Shown here: piece by piece, positions 29,486-38,139 of the stretch
Numbering within the stretch: position 1 is the stretch's first letter
Layout: each line of letters begins with the position of its first letter
Assembly (NCBI RefSeq): GCF_902859765.1
Contig: NZ_CADIJV010000019.1
Span: 1-64,000 of the forward strand
Source of the DNA: Achromobacter pulmonis
GTDB taxonomy: Bacteria; Pseudomonadota; Gammaproteobacteria; Burkholderiales; Burkholderiaceae_B
Direction: 5' to 3'
Length of the DNA: 64,000 nucleotides
Notes under the pieces: generated by a model
Told to the model about the DNA's origin: nothing
What the model saw: the letters and a program-made list of their open reading frames with translations, nothing else
Databases searched by the model: none
Program-made: the position numbers and the translations under genes

Positions 29486-29905
29486 ATGATACGGAAACTT
29501 GTTCTGACAGCCGCGTTGGCGGTATTGGCCGGGTGTGCGCCATTGTCCGGCCCGGGGGCGTTTGCCGGTCCGGCTTGGCGCGCGGGCGAGCCGGCCGCGC
29601 ATGGGTTTCACTTCGGTTGGCGCCTGTCCGGCGATGCCGCGGTGGCGCCCATGCAGGTGTTCGACGATGGCCGCGAGACCTGGCTGCAATTCGCGCCGGG
29701 CCAGGCGGTACCAGCCATTTTCGGGGTCGGGCCGGACGGCGAGCGGGTGCTGCCTTATGCCCGGCGCCCGCCTTACCTGGTGCTGGCGGGCAGTTGGGAG
29801 GCCCTGACATTCCGAGGCGGTCGCCTTGCCGCGCGGGCGCGGCGCGTGTCGGACGGCGACGGCCGGACGTTCCCTAAGGTGCAAGCCGCCGACAACCCTC
29901 TATAA
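29486..29905 (+). CDS. small lipoprotein resembling the C-terminal domain of VirB9/TrbG
   Basis: A 139-residue putative lipoprotein. The signal peptide MIRKLVLTAALAVLAGC has a lipobox, so Cys17 should be acylated. Residues about 55-125 ('QVFDDGRETWLQFAPGQAVPAIF', then 'YLVLAGSWEALTFRGGR') resemble the C-terminal half of the type IV secretion protein VirB9/TrbG/CagX, which normally binds the lipoprotein VirB7. No other secretion gene is near, and the N-terminal VirB9 domain is absent. A GGGGAGG site lies 6-7 bases before the ATG. It is upstream of alaS and overlaps its probable -10 box. Confidence 0.7.
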   Translation: MIRKLVLTAALAVLAGCAPLSGPGAFAGPAWRAGEPAAHGFHFGWRLSGDAAVAPMQVFDDGRETWLQFAPGQAVPAIFGVGPDGERVLPYARRPPYLVLAGSWEALTFRGGRLAARARRVSDGDGRTFPKVQAADNPL

Positions 29906-29906
29906 T
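29901..29906 (+). promoter_or_regulatory. -10 element of the alaS promoter
   Basis: A perfect TATAAT lies 33 bp before the alaS start and overlaps the stop codon of the lipoprotein gene. No good -35 box is seen at the proper distance, so the promoter may need help or be weak. Confidence 0.45.
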
Positions 29907-29938
29907 CAACGATTCGCCTAAATCCTGCTTCATCCACG

Positions 29939-32563
29939 ATGAAATCCTCCGAGATTCGCCAGCAGTTCCTGCAATTTTTCAAGTCCAAGGGACACACCAT
30001 CGTTCCTTCGTCGTCGCTCGTGCCGGGCAACGATCCGACCCTGCTTTTCACCAATTCGGGCATGGTCCAATTCAAGGACGTCTTCACGGGCAAGGAATCG
30101 CGGTCGTACACGCGTGCCACCTCGTCGCAGCGCAGCGTGCGCGCGGGCGGCAAGCACAACGATCTGGAGAACGTGGGCTACACCGCCCGCCATCACACGT
30201 TCTTCGAAATGCTGGGCAATTTCAGCTTCGGCGACTACTTCAAGCGTGACGCCATCCAGTACGCCTGGGAACTGCTGACGCAGGTCTACAAGCTGCCGGC
30301 CGAGAAGCTCTGGGTCACCGTCTACCAGGAAGACGACGAGGCCTATGACATCTGGGCCAAGGAAGTCGGCGTGCCGGCCGAGCGCATCATCCGCATCGGC
30401 GACAACAAGGGCGCGCGCTACGCGTCGGACAACTTCTGGCAGATGGCCGACACCGGTCCCTGCGGCCCGTGCTCGGAAATCTTCTACGACCACGGTCCCG
30501 AGATCTGGGGCGGCCCCCCGGGATCGCCCGAGGAAGACGGCGACCGCTATATCGAGATCTGGAACCTGGTGTTCATGCAGTTCGAGCGCGATGCCGCCGG
30601 CAACATGACGCGCCTGCCGCGCCCCTGTGTCGATACCGGCATGGGTCTGGAGCGCATCGCGGCCGTGCTGCAGCACGTCCACTCCAACTATGAAATCGAC
30701 CTGTTCCAGCACCTGATCGCCGCCGCCGCGCGCGAAACCGGCGTCAAGGACCTGGAAAACAATTCGCTCAAGGTCATCGCCGACCACATCCGCGCCTGCT
30801 CGTTCCTGATCGTCGACGGCGTCATCCCCAGCAACGAAGGCCGCGGCTACGTGTTGCGCCGCATCGTGCGCCGCGCGCTGCGCCATGGCTACAAGCTGGG
30901 CCAGACCAAGCCGTTCTTCCATCGCCTGGTGCCCGACCTGGTCGCCGAGATGGGCGAAGCCTATCCGGAGCTCGCCGCCACCGCCGAGCGCGTGGCACAG
31001 GTGCTCAAGCAGGAAGAAGAACGCTTTGGCGAAACGCTGGAGCACGGCATGCGCATCCTCGACGGCGCGCTGGCCAACGTGCCCAAGGGCGGCCAACTGG
31101 ATGGCACCACGCTGTTCACGCTGTACGACACCTACGGCTTCCCGGTGGACCTGACCGCCGACATCTGCCGCGAACGCGAGGTCGACGTCGACATGGCTGG
31201 CTTCGAGGTCGCCATGGAACGCCAGCGCGACCAGGCCCGTGCCGCCGGCAAGTTCAAGATGGCCGAAGGGCTGAGCTACGAAGGCGCGGAAACGCGTTTC
31301 GAAGGCTACGAAAAACTCGAGCTCGACAACGTCAAGGTCACCGCCCTGTACGTTGACGGCACCCAGGTGCAGCAGGTTCAGGCCGGCCAGAGCGCCGTGG
31401 TGGTGCTGGACGCCACCCCGTTCTACGCCGAGTCCGGCGGCCAGGTCGGCGATACCGGCCTGCTCGAAGCCGTCGGCATGCGTTTCGCTGTGGGCGACAC
31501 CCTGAAGATCCAGTCCGGCGTGTTCGGCCATCATGGCACGCTCGAAGAGGGCAAGCTGGCGGTGGGCGACACCGTGCTGGCGCGCGTGGACGCGGTGCGC
31601 CGCGCCCGCACCGTGCGTAACCACTCGGCCACCCATCTGATGCACAAGGCGCTGCGCCAGGTGCTGGGCGCGCACGTGCAGCAGCGCGGCTCGCTGGTCG
31701 ACCCCGACAAGACCCGGTTCGACTTCGCGCAGGACGCGCCCCTGACCGCCGAGCAGATCGCCCGCGTGGAGGCCATCGTCAACGCCGAGATTCTCGCCAA
31801 CCAGCCCACCGTGGCCCAGGTCATGGCCTATGACGACGCCGTCAAGGGCGGCGCCATGGCGCTGTTCGGCGAGAAGTACGGCGACACCGTGCGCGTGCTC
31901 GACATCGGCTTCTCGCGCGAATTGTGCGGCGGCACCCATGTCGGCCGCACCGGCGACATCGGCCTGTTCAAGATCGTGTCCGAAGGCGGCGTGGCCGCCG
32001 GCGTGCGCCGTATCGAGGCCATCACGGGCGACAACGCCCTGGCCTGGGTGCAGAACCAGAGCGCCTTGCTGACCCAGGTGGCCGGCATGCTGCGCAGCAC
32101 GCCCGCCGACCTGCCGGCCCGCATCGCGCAGGTGCAGGACCAGGTCAAGCAACTCGAAAAAGACCTGGAGCAATCGCGCAGCAAGCTCGCCGCCAGCGCC
32201 GGCAACGATCTTGCCAGTTCCGCTGCCGTCGAGCTCAAGGGCATCAAGCTGCTGGCCGCCAGTATTGGCGACGTCGATCCCAAGGCCCTGCGTGGCATGG
32301 TCGACAACCTGAAGGATCGCCTCAAGCCCGCCGTGGTGCTGCTGGCCACCGGCTCGGCCGACGGCAAGATCAGCGTCGTCGGCGGCGTCACGGCCGACCT
32401 GACCGGCCGTATCAAGGCTGGCGACCTGGTGGGCTTTGTCGCCAGCCAGGTAGGCGGCAAGGGCGGCGGCCGTCCGGACATGGCCATGGGGGGCGGCACC
32501 GACCTCGCGGCCTTGCCGGCCGCGATCGCCAGCGTGCAGCAGTGGGTCGATGAGCGCCTCTGA
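29939..32563 (+). CDS. alaS: alanine-tRNA ligase
   Basis: AlaRS of 874 residues. The catalytic core is near the N-terminus ([19 protein letters not shown]). The editing domain has the zinc motifs HSATHLMH at about 562 and CGGTH near 663, and the C-terminal DALR-like/oligomerisation domain begins near 700. Length matches the bacterial family. The start [19 protein letters not shown] is the conserved N-terminus. The stop overlaps the following TusA-like gene by 14 bases. Confidence 0.98.
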   Translation: MKSSEIRQQFLQFFKSKGHTIVPSSSLVPGNDPTLLFTNSGMVQFKDVFTGKESRSYTRATSSQRSVRAGGKHNDLENVGYTARHHTFFEMLGNFSFGDYFKRDAIQYAWELLTQVYKLPAEKLWVTVYQEDDEAYDIWAKEVGVPAERIIRIGDNKGARYASDNFWQMADTGPCGPCSEIFYDHGPEIWGGPPGSPEEDGDRYIEIWNLVFMQFERDAAGNMTRLPRPCVDTGMGLERIAAVLQHVHSNYEIDLFQHLIAAAARETGVKDLENNSLKVIADHIRACSFLIVDGVIPSNEGRGYVLRRIVRRALRHGYKLGQTKPFFHRLVPDLVAEMGEAYPELAATAERVAQVLKQEEERFGETLEHGMRILDGALANVPKGGQLDGTTLFTLYDTYGFPVDLTADICREREVDVDMAGFEVAMERQRDQARAAGKFKMAEGLSYEGAETRFEGYEKLELDNVKVTALYVDGTQVQQVQAGQSAVVVLDATPFYAESGGQVGDTGLLEAVGMRFAVGDTLKIQSGVFGHHGTLEEGKLAVGDTVLARVDAVRRARTVRNHSATHLMHKALRQVLGAHVQQRGSLVDPDKTRFDFAQDAPLTAEQIARVEAIVNAEILANQPTVAQVMAYDDAVKGGAMALFGEKYGDTVRVLDIGFSRELCGGTHVGRTGDIGLFKIVSEGGVAAGVRRIEAITGDNALAWVQNQSALLTQVAGMLRSTPADLPARIAQVQDQVKQLEKDLEQSRSKLAASAGNDLASSAAVELKGIKLLAASIGDVDPKALRGMVDNLKDRLKPAVVLLATGSADGKISVVGGVTADLTGRIKAGDLVGFVASQVGGKGGGRPDMAMGGGTDLAALPAAIASVQQWVDERL

Positions 32564-32807
32564 CATGGGCGGCGCGGCGCCGTCCTTCGATCAGGAAGTG
32601 GATGCCAGCGGGCTGACCTGCCCGCTGCCCATCCTGCGCGCCAAGAAAGCCCTGGCGCAGATGGAAAGCGGGCAGGTGCTGCGTGTCGTTACCACCGACC
32701 GCAACGCCATCCGCGATTTCCAGGCGTTTTCGCGGCAGACCGGCAATGTGCTGGTCGCGCAACACGAGGCCGATGGCCGCGGCGTGCATTTCCTGCGCCG
32801 CCGCTAG
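32550..32807 (+). CDS. TusA/SirA-family sulfur carrier protein
   Basis: An 85-residue protein with the family motif '[21 protein letters not shown]' holding the single conserved cysteine and the CPxP turn. TusA-type proteins relay persulfide sulfur for tRNA thiolation, molybdenum cofactor or other pathways. The first ATG overlaps the end of alaS by 14 bases; a second ATG at 32565, one base after the alaS stop, would give 80 residues and fits a restart equally well. Paralogues are common, so the exact role is open. Confidence 0.85.
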   Translation: MSASDMGGAAPSFDQEVDASGLTCPLPILRAKKALAQMESGQVLRVVTTDRNAIRDFQAFSRQTGNVLVAQHEADGRGVHFLRRR

Positions 32808-32909
32808 CGCCGCGCTGGCGGCTCGGCCCATGACTCCGGCCGGGCGTGGCACAGGATGACGCATTCCGATTGCTGCAATCGGGTGTATGCTTGGCTTGTA
32901 CTGGCCAAG

Positions 32910-32935
32910 GCGGGCTTCGGCCCGCATTTTGTTTT
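32910..32935 (+). terminator. intrinsic terminator with TTCG tetraloop
   Basis: GCGGGC (32910-32915), loop TTCG, then GCCCGC (32920-32925), followed by ATTTTGTTTTG. It ends the alaS-tusA transcript. A separate 7-bp hairpin without T-tract (32866-32882) lies before it. Confidence 0.8.
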
Positions 32936-33013
32936 GTAGAATGCCGTATGCGGCGTATATGTCGCGTTTTCGCGCATGAATCGCGCTGCTCTCGCAGGAT
33001 TCGGCTTGGGCAT

Positions 33014-33043
33014 TTGCCAGCTGGCATGTTTAAGTGCTAGAAT
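33014..33043 (+). promoter_or_regulatory. promoter of rpsP-rimM-trmD
   Basis: TTGCCA (33014-33019), an 18-bp spacer and an extended -10 TGcTAGAAT (hexamer 33038-33043). A perfect palindrome TGCCAGCTGGCA (33015-33026) overlaps the -35 box. Confidence 0.65.
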
Positions 33044-33078
33044 TTCCCGTTTTTCACAACTAATTCAAGGGATTACCT

Positions 33079-33339
33079 ATGGTGGTGATTCGCCTGGCCC
33101 GCGGTGGGTCCAAGAAGCGTCCGTTCTACAACCTGGTGGCCACCGATTCGCGCAACCGTCGCGACGGCCGCTTCATCGAGCGCGTGGGTTTTTACAACCC
33201 CGTCGGCAACGACGGCGCTGAAAATCTGCGCATCTCGCTGGATCGCGTGCAACACTGGACCAGCAACGGCGCCCAGCTGTCGCCGGCCGTCGAGCGTCTG
33301 GTCAAGGACTACTCGGCCAAGGTTTCCGCCGCGGCTTGA
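33079..33339 (+). CDS. rpsP: 30S ribosomal protein S16
   Basis: S16, 86 residues, begins [20 protein letters not shown], the family signature, and is a structural protein of the small subunit. An AAGGGA site lies 8 bases before the ATG. It is the first gene of the rpsP-rimM-trmD ribosomal/tRNA operon. Confidence 0.98.
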   Translation: MVVIRLARGGSKKRPFYNLVATDSRNRRDGRFIERVGFYNPVGNDGAENLRISLDRVQHWTSNGAQLSPAVERLVKDYSAKVSAAA

Positions 33340-33404
33340 TGCCCGCGTCGCACGCCTGAACCTTGCTAGTTTCCAGCTACGCTGTACGAAACCGATAGCC
33401 CGAC

Positions 33405-34022
33405 ATGTCTGATGCCGCTACTTCCAACGCGGCGCCTGCGGACTTGATCGAGCTGGGCCGCATCAGTGCGGCCTACGGTGTGAAAGGCTGGGTCAAGGTG
33501 CAGCCGCATTCGGCCAATGCCGAAGTGCTGCGCTCAGCTTCTCAATGGTGGTTGACTCGCCCTGTGCCTGAATTGGCGCGGGGCGCTGTCGCGTCTGTGC
33601 CTGTCGCATATAAAGTCGTGCAAGCCCGTTCGCAGGGGGCCACCGTGGTGGCGCAACTGGCGGGCATTTCCGATCGCGACCAGGCCGAAGCGTTGCGCGG
33701 GTTTTCCGTGCAGGCGCCGCGGGGTTCCTTCCCCGCGCCCGAAGAAGACGAATACTACTGGGTCGATCTCATTGGTTGTTCGCTGTACACCACGGCGGCA
33801 GGCGAGGCCACGCTCATCGGCGTGGTCGACGAGGTCTTCGACAACGGCGCCCACGCCGTTTTGAAGGTCTTGCGCCAGAAGGAAGGGGCCAGCGGCCCCG
33901 AGACCATTCTCAACGCCAAGGGAAAGCCCGCCGACATGCTCGTTCCGTTCGTGCGCGCGCACATCCAAGCCGTCGATCTGGCCGCGCGCCGCATCGACAG
34001 CGACTGGCCCGCGGATCTCTGA
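33405..34022 (+). CDS. rimM: ribosome maturation factor RimM
   Basis: RimM binds S19 and helps assemble the 30S head. The 205-residue protein has the N-terminal RimM beta-barrel ('[23 protein letters not shown]') and a C-terminal PRC barrel ('[14 protein letters not shown]' to '[16 protein letters not shown]'). The last stop base is the first base of trmD. It is slightly longer than E. coli RimM because of an extended N-terminus. Confidence 0.95.
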   Translation: MSDAATSNAAPADLIELGRISAAYGVKGWVKVQPHSANAEVLRSASQWWLTRPVPELARGAVASVPVAYKVVQARSQGATVVAQLAGISDRDQAEALRGFSVQAPRGSFPAPEEDEYYWVDLIGCSLYTTAAGEATLIGVVDEVFDNGAHAVLKVLRQKEGASGPETILNAKGKPADMLVPFVRAHIQAVDLAARRIDSDWPADL

Positions 34023-34840
34023 TGCGCATTGACGTCGTGACGCTCTTTCCCGAGATGTTCGGGGTGGTGCGTGACCTCGGCGTCACCGGCCGGGCCCACG
34101 CCCAGGGCCGTTGGGCCCTGCATGCGTGGAATCCGCGCGATTTCACCAGCGATCCCCACCGTACCGTGGATGACCGCCCCTATGGGGGCGGCCCCGGCAT
34201 GGTGATGATGGCCGCGCCGCTCGAAGCGGCTGTCAATGCCGCCCAGGCGGCGCGCCAGGCGCAGGGCCTGGGGCCGGCGCCGGTGGCCTTGCTCGCACCC
34301 GTCGGCAAGCGCTACGACCAGGCTGGCGCCGAGGCGCTGGCCGCCAGCGATGGCCTCATTCTCATCTGTGGTCGCTACGAAGGTGTCGACCAGCGCTTCA
34401 TCGAGCGTTGCGTCACGCATGAGATTTCCCTCGGCGACTTCGTCCTGTCGGGCGGGGAAATCGCCGCGCTCGCGGTTATTGATGCTGCGGTGCGCCTGCT
34501 GCCGGGCGTGCTGAACGATGGCGATTCGGCGCTGCAGGATTCTTTCAACAAGACCTTGTCCGGCTTGTTGGACAGCCCGCATTACACCCGCCCCGAGGTC
34601 TACGAAGGCGTATCCGTGCCGGCACCGCTGCTGAGCGGTCATCACGCCAATATCCTGCGTTGGCGCCGCGAGCGCTCGCTGGCGCTGACTGCCGTGCGCC
34701 GTCCCGAGTTGATCGAATCCGCCCGCGCCCAGGGTGGGCTGTCATTGGCCGACGAACGTTTCCTGGCGGAATTGGCCGGTGAGCCGCTGCCGCCGTTGCC
34801 CGCGAAAAGGCGCCGGAGCGCCAAGCCCAGGACCGCCTGA
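34022..34840 (+). CDS. trmD: tRNA (guanine37-N1)-methyltransferase
   Basis: TrmD makes m1G37 in tRNA, preventing frameshifts. The 272-residue SPOUT (knotted) enzyme has the AdoMet sites '[17 protein letters not shown]' and '[14 protein letters not shown]', and the knot segment '[22 protein letters not shown]'. It starts on the final base of the rimM stop codon. In many betaproteobacteria rplS (L19) follows trmD; here it does not. Confidence 0.97.
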   Translation: MRIDVVTLFPEMFGVVRDLGVTGRAHAQGRWALHAWNPRDFTSDPHRTVDDRPYGGGPGMVMMAAPLEAAVNAAQAARQAQGLGPAPVALLAPVGKRYDQAGAEALAASDGLILICGRYEGVDQRFIERCVTHEISLGDFVLSGGEIAALAVIDAAVRLLPGVLNDGDSALQDSFNKTLSGLLDSPHYTRPEVYEGVSVPAPLLSGHHANILRWRRERSLALTAVRRPELIESARAQGGLSLADERFLAELAGEPLPPLPAKRRRSAKPRTA

Positions 34841-35035
34841 ATCAGGGCGGTCCGCGCGCCGCTTCCTCTCTCATTCCCTTTTTGTATTGCGCCATCGCAC
34901 CCGCGCGCGGCCGGGCGCGGGCATCGCCGTCGGCATCCGGGATTGGCCTTGCGCAAATTCCGGCTGCCGCGGTCGTCCAGCCTGCTGCCCTAGGGATGCT
35001 CCTAGGTTGTGGTGTCCCGTCCAGCTCCTTAGTAT

Positions 35036-35063
35036 TGAAAATTATATAAAAATGAAATTTTCA
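35036..35063. promoter_or_regulatory. inverted repeat at the regulator start, candidate operator
   Basis: TGAAAATT (35036-35043) and AATTTTCA (35056-35063) form a perfect 8-bp inverted repeat with a 12-bp spacer, ending one base before the ATG at 35065. The AT-rich spacer contains TATATAAAAA. No Shine-Dalgarno sequence is seen, so a protein bound here could block both transcription and translation start. Confidence 0.45.
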
Positions 35064-35064
35064 C

Positions 35065-35739
35065 ATGAGCCAATCTTCTTTCGTTGCGCGTGACGATGCG
35101 TCGCTGTCCAAGCCGGCGCTGGCGGCGGGTCGCCCCGAATCCGCGGTCGACATGTGGCTGGGCCAGCAATTGCGCCAGTTGCGCAAGCAGCATGGCCGCT
35201 CGCTGGCGGATGTGGCGCAGGCCTGCGGCATGTCGGTGGGCTTGCTCAGCCAGATCGAGCGCGGCCTGAGTTCGGCTTCGGTCAAGATGCTGCACCAGCT
35301 GGCGCGCGAATTCGGTGTTTCGGTCAATACGTTGCTGCGCAATGCCGAACACACCGAAGTCGAGGATGGCGGTCGCGTTGCACGTGCCGGCACGCATCGC
35401 TACATCGATCTGCGCGAGAAGGGCATCGTCAAGGAGATGTACACGCCGCCGGCCTGCCGCAGCATGGATCTTTGCCGCGCCACTATCGAGCCAGGCGGCT
35501 CCACCGGCAACGAACTGTTCGTGACCGGGCAAGGCGAGCAGATCGGGGTGGTGGTCAAAGGAGCGCTCGAATTATGGGTGGGCGACCGTGTCGTGCTGCT
35601 CAACGAGGGGGACAGCTTCTGTTATGCCAGCAGCACGCCGCGTCGCTGGCGCAATCCCGGGTCGCAGGTGACCGAGGTCATCTGGGCCATCTCGAATATC
35701 AATCAGACCGCGGGGGATGGGGTGCAACCGCCGTCGTGA
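35065..35739 (+). CDS. XRE-family regulator with C-terminal cupin domain
   Basis: A 224-residue regulator. Residues about 32-88 are a Cro/C1 helix-turn-helix ('LADVAQACGMSVGLLSQIERG'), and residues about 150-215 a cupin_2 sensor ('ELFVTGQGEQIGVVVKGALELWVGD' and 'GDSFCYASSTPRRWRNPG'). This architecture is that of PuuR and related regulators of polyamine or amino-acid use. It stands before an amino-acid ABC transporter and a FAD oxidase, which it most likely controls. A short hairpin with a T-run follows. Confidence 0.88.
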   Translation: MSQSSFVARDDASLSKPALAAGRPESAVDMWLGQQLRQLRKQHGRSLADVAQACGMSVGLLSQIERGLSSASVKMLHQLAREFGVSVNTLLRNAEHTEVEDGGRVARAGTHRYIDLREKGIVKEMYTPPACRSMDLCRATIEPGGSTGNELFVTGQGEQIGVVVKGALELWVGDRVVLLNEGDSFCYASSTPRRWRNPGSQVTEVIWAISNINQTAGDGVQPPS

Positions 35740-35787
35740 ACGCGCGGACGGTAGAGCGGCGCGATGACGCAGGGCAATCATCCGCCT

Positions 35788-35811
35788 TCCGGGCCGGACC
35801 CGGGTTTTTTT
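35788..35811 (+). terminator. short terminator or attenuator between regulator and ABC transporter genes
   Basis: CCGGG (35789-35793), loop CCGGA, CCCGG (35799-35803), then seven T. The stem is only 5 bp, plus one wobble pair, so termination is probably partial. It lies 21 bp before the binding-protein start. Confidence 0.55.
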
Positions 35812-35831
35812 CGCCAAAATGAGGAAATGTC

Positions 35832-36587
35832 ATGAAATTCAAGACTCTGGTTGTCTCTGTATTCGCAGCGTTGTCCACGGCTACGGCCGCGCAGGCCCAA
35901 ACGGTATTGAAGGTCGGGTCCACGCCAACCGGCAGTCCGTTCACCTTTCTGGACACCAAGACCAACTCCATCGAGGGGGTGATGGTCGATATCATCAAGG
36001 CGGTCGGCAAGGAGGCCGGTTTCGGGGTGCAGATCGAACCCATGGCGTTTTCCGCCCTGATCGGTTCGCTGACCTCCAAGCGCATCGACATCGTCTCGGC
36101 CGCCATGTTCATTACGCCCCAGCGCCAGCAGGTGGTGAGTTTTTCCGAGCCGGTCTACCGCTATGGCGAGGGCCTGATGGTGCTCAAGAGCGACAACAAG
36201 GAATACAAGTCTTTCGCCGACATGAAAGGCATGACGGTGGGCGTGCAGGTGGGTACTGCCTTCGTCGAGCCGATCCAGAAGAGCGGCATGTTCAAGGAAG
36301 TGAAGCTCTATGACAACCCGCCGGACATGATGCGCGACGCCAATGCCGGCCGCATCCAGGGCGGTTTCATGGACTATCCCATTGCCGCCTATATCCTGAC
36401 TCAGGGCAACTATCCCAACCTGAAGATGGCGCAGTCCTACCAGCCTACCGTCATGGGCAGCCTGGGGCTGGCCACGCGCAAGGACGATACCGCCTTGCTC
36501 GAACGCATCAACAAGGCGCTGGCCAAGTTGAAGGCCGATGGCGAAATTGACCGGATCCTCAAGAAATGGGGGCTGGGCGCCAGCTGA
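35832..36587 (+). CDS. polar amino-acid ABC transporter substrate-binding protein
   Basis: A 251-residue family 3 periplasmic binding protein. The signal peptide [22 protein letters not shown] should be cut before QTVLKVGS. Typical motifs are '[28 protein letters not shown]' and '[18 protein letters not shown]', the ligand lobe being '[14 protein letters not shown]'. With the following permease and ATPase it forms a complete importer for a polar amino acid or opine-like compound; the exact ligand cannot be read. Confidence 0.9.
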   Translation: MKFKTLVVSVFAALSTATAAQAQTVLKVGSTPTGSPFTFLDTKTNSIEGVMVDIIKAVGKEAGFGVQIEPMAFSALIGSLTSKRIDIVSAAMFITPQRQQVVSFSEPVYRYGEGLMVLKSDNKEYKSFADMKGMTVGVQVGTAFVEPIQKSGMFKEVKLYDNPPDMMRDANAGRIQGGFMDYPIAAYILTQGNYPNLKMAQSYQPTVMGSLGLATRKDDTALLERINKALAKLKADGEIDRILKKWGLGAS

Positions 36588-36596
36588 TGCGTGGCG

Positions 36597-36624
36597 GCCG
36601 GCGCCGCCCGGTTCGGCGGCCGGC
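36597..36624 (+). other. hairpin between binding-protein and permease genes
   Basis: GCCGG (36597-36601) and CCGCC (36604-36608) pair with GGCGG (36615-36619) and CCGGC (36620-36624), leaving a 2-nt bulge and a 6-nt loop. No T-tract follows. Such stems often protect the upstream mRNA so that the binding protein is made in excess. Confidence 0.45.
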
Positions 36625-36748
36625 AGACTTGTGGGGCGGCGCGTCCGTCCCGGCCGCGCCGTGCGCGGCGGCTTGATGAGTGCGCCTCGCCGCATGCGGG
36701 TGGGGCATTTTCCTGTGTCAACCGGTCCTGGCCGGGATGGATGGAGTC

Positions 36749-37402
36749 ATGACGGAATTCTTCAAAGACGCGGCGGAGTACCTGCCGATATTGCTGGAGG
36801 GCGCCAAGCTCACCATCCTGGTGACGCTGGGCTCGCTGGTGTTGTCCACCGTGCTGGGGCTGGTGTGGGCACTGATGCGCGTGTCCGGCAACAAGTACCT
36901 GTCCAAATTCAGCGCGGGCGTGATCAATCTGCTGCGCGGCATTCCGATCATCGTATTGCTCTTCTACATCTACTTCGTGATGCCGGACATGGGCATCGCG
37001 CTGACGGCGCTGCAGGCCGCCATCATCGGCCTGGGCATCGCCTACTCGGCCTACCAGGCCGAGAATTTTCGCGCCGGCATCGAAGCCATCGACCGCGGCC
37101 AGATCGAGGCGGCCATGGCGATGGGCATGAGCTGGAGCATGACCATGCGCCGCGTGGTGCTGCCGCAGGCCGTCAAGATCGTGCTGCCGCCCTACGGCAA
37201 CATCATGATCATGATGCTGAAGGATTCGTCGCAGGCCTCCACCATCACGGTGGCCGAGTTGGCATTGCAGGGCAAGCTGATCGCGGTGTCCACCTTCAAG
37301 AATGCCACCGTGTTCTCGCTGGTGGCGCTGATGTACCTGGTGATGTGCGTGCCGCTGATCCTGCTGGTGCGGCATCTGGAAAAAAGGAGTGCCGCCAAAT
37401 GA
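36749..37402 (+). CDS. amino-acid ABC transporter permease
   Basis: A 217-residue inner-membrane permease of the HisMQ type with about five transmembrane segments. The EAA loop reads '[29 protein letters not shown]', which docks the ATPase. The N-terminal [22 protein letters not shown] is the family pattern; an in-frame ATG four codons earlier (36737) is also possible. Only one permease gene is present, so the complex would use a homodimer. The stop overlaps the ATPase start by four bases. Confidence 0.88.
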   Translation: MTEFFKDAAEYLPILLEGAKLTILVTLGSLVLSTVLGLVWALMRVSGNKYLSKFSAGVINLLRGIPIIVLLFYIYFVMPDMGIALTALQAAIIGLGIAYSAYQAENFRAGIEAIDRGQIEAAMAMGMSWSMTMRRVVLPQAVKIVLPPYGNIMIMMLKDSSQASTITVAELALQGKLIAVSTFKNATVFSLVALMYLVMCVPLILLVRHLEKRSAAK

Positions 37403-38130
37403 TCGAACTCAAAGGCGTGCGCAAGAGCTTCGGCTCGCTGGAGGTGCTCAAGGGCATCGACGCCGAGGTCCGCAAAGGCGAGGTGGTATGCGTGATCGGG
37501 CCTTCCGATTCGGGCAAATCCACCATTCTGCGTTGCATCAACGGCTTGGAGCGCTACAACGCCGGGCTCATCACCGTGGATGGCGAACGGGTGGATTGCG
37601 ACGCGCCGTCCATCGTTTCCATCCGCACGCAGGTGGCGATGGTGTTCCAGCGCTTCAATCTCTTTCCCCATCGCACCGCGCTGGAAAATGTGGTGGAAGG
37701 GCCGATCTATGTGAAGGGCGAGCCGCGCGCGCGGGCGCTCGAGCACGGCCGCGAACTGCTGGCCAGCGTCGGCCTGGCGGACAAGGCCGATGCGCACCCG
37801 CCGCAATTGTCCGGCGGCCAGCAGCAACGCGTGGCCATTGCGCGGGCGCTGGCCATGCAGCCCAAGGCGATCCTGTTCGATGAGCCGACCTCGGCGCTCG
37901 ATCCGGAATTGGTGGGCGACGTGCTGGGCGTGATGCGCAAACTGGCCGAAGCCGGCATGACCATGGTCGTCGTGACGCACGAGATGAGCTTCGCGCGCGA
38001 GGTGGCCGATCGCGTCATGTTCTTCGATGGCGGCGTGATGGTGGAGCAGGGCGCCGCCCGTGAAGTGCTGAATCATCCGCAGCACCCGCGCACGCAGGAT
38101 TTCCTGCGCCGCGTGCTGCATCCCATGTAA
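37399..38130 (+). CDS. amino-acid ABC transporter ATP-binding protein
   Basis: A 243-residue ATPase of the GlnQ/HisP group. Motifs are the Walker [10 protein letters not shown], the Q-loop '[20 protein letters not shown]', the signature [15 protein letters not shown], Walker [15 protein letters not shown] and the switch histidine in VVVTHEM. Asp37 replaces the usual glycine in the middle of Walker A. The gene overlaps the permease by four bases and precedes a FAD oxidase by 9 bp. Confidence 0.93.
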   Translation: MIELKGVRKSFGSLEVLKGIDAEVRKGEVVCVIGPSDSGKSTILRCINGLERYNAGLITVDGERVDCDAPSIVSIRTQVAMVFQRFNLFPHRTALENVVEGPIYVKGEPRARALEHGRELLASVGLADKADAHPPQLSGGQQQRVAIARALAMQPKAILFDEPTSALDPELVGDVLGVMRKLAEAGMTMVVVTHEMSFAREVADRVMFFDGGVMVEQGAAREVLNHPQHPRTQDFLRRVLHPM

Positions 38131-38139
38131 GGAACCATC

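Noticed and set aside
29930-32566. 878-codon open frame on the minus strand over alaS
   Set aside because: An exact antisense shadow of alaS with low-complexity His/Gly/Ala composition.
32866-32882. CCGATTG-CTG-CAATCGG hairpin as a terminator
   Set aside because: There is no T-tract; the TTCG hairpin 30 bp later is the better terminator.
34841-35064. Search for rplS directly after trmD
   Set aside because: No frame of the right length or sequence is present in the 224-bp gap.
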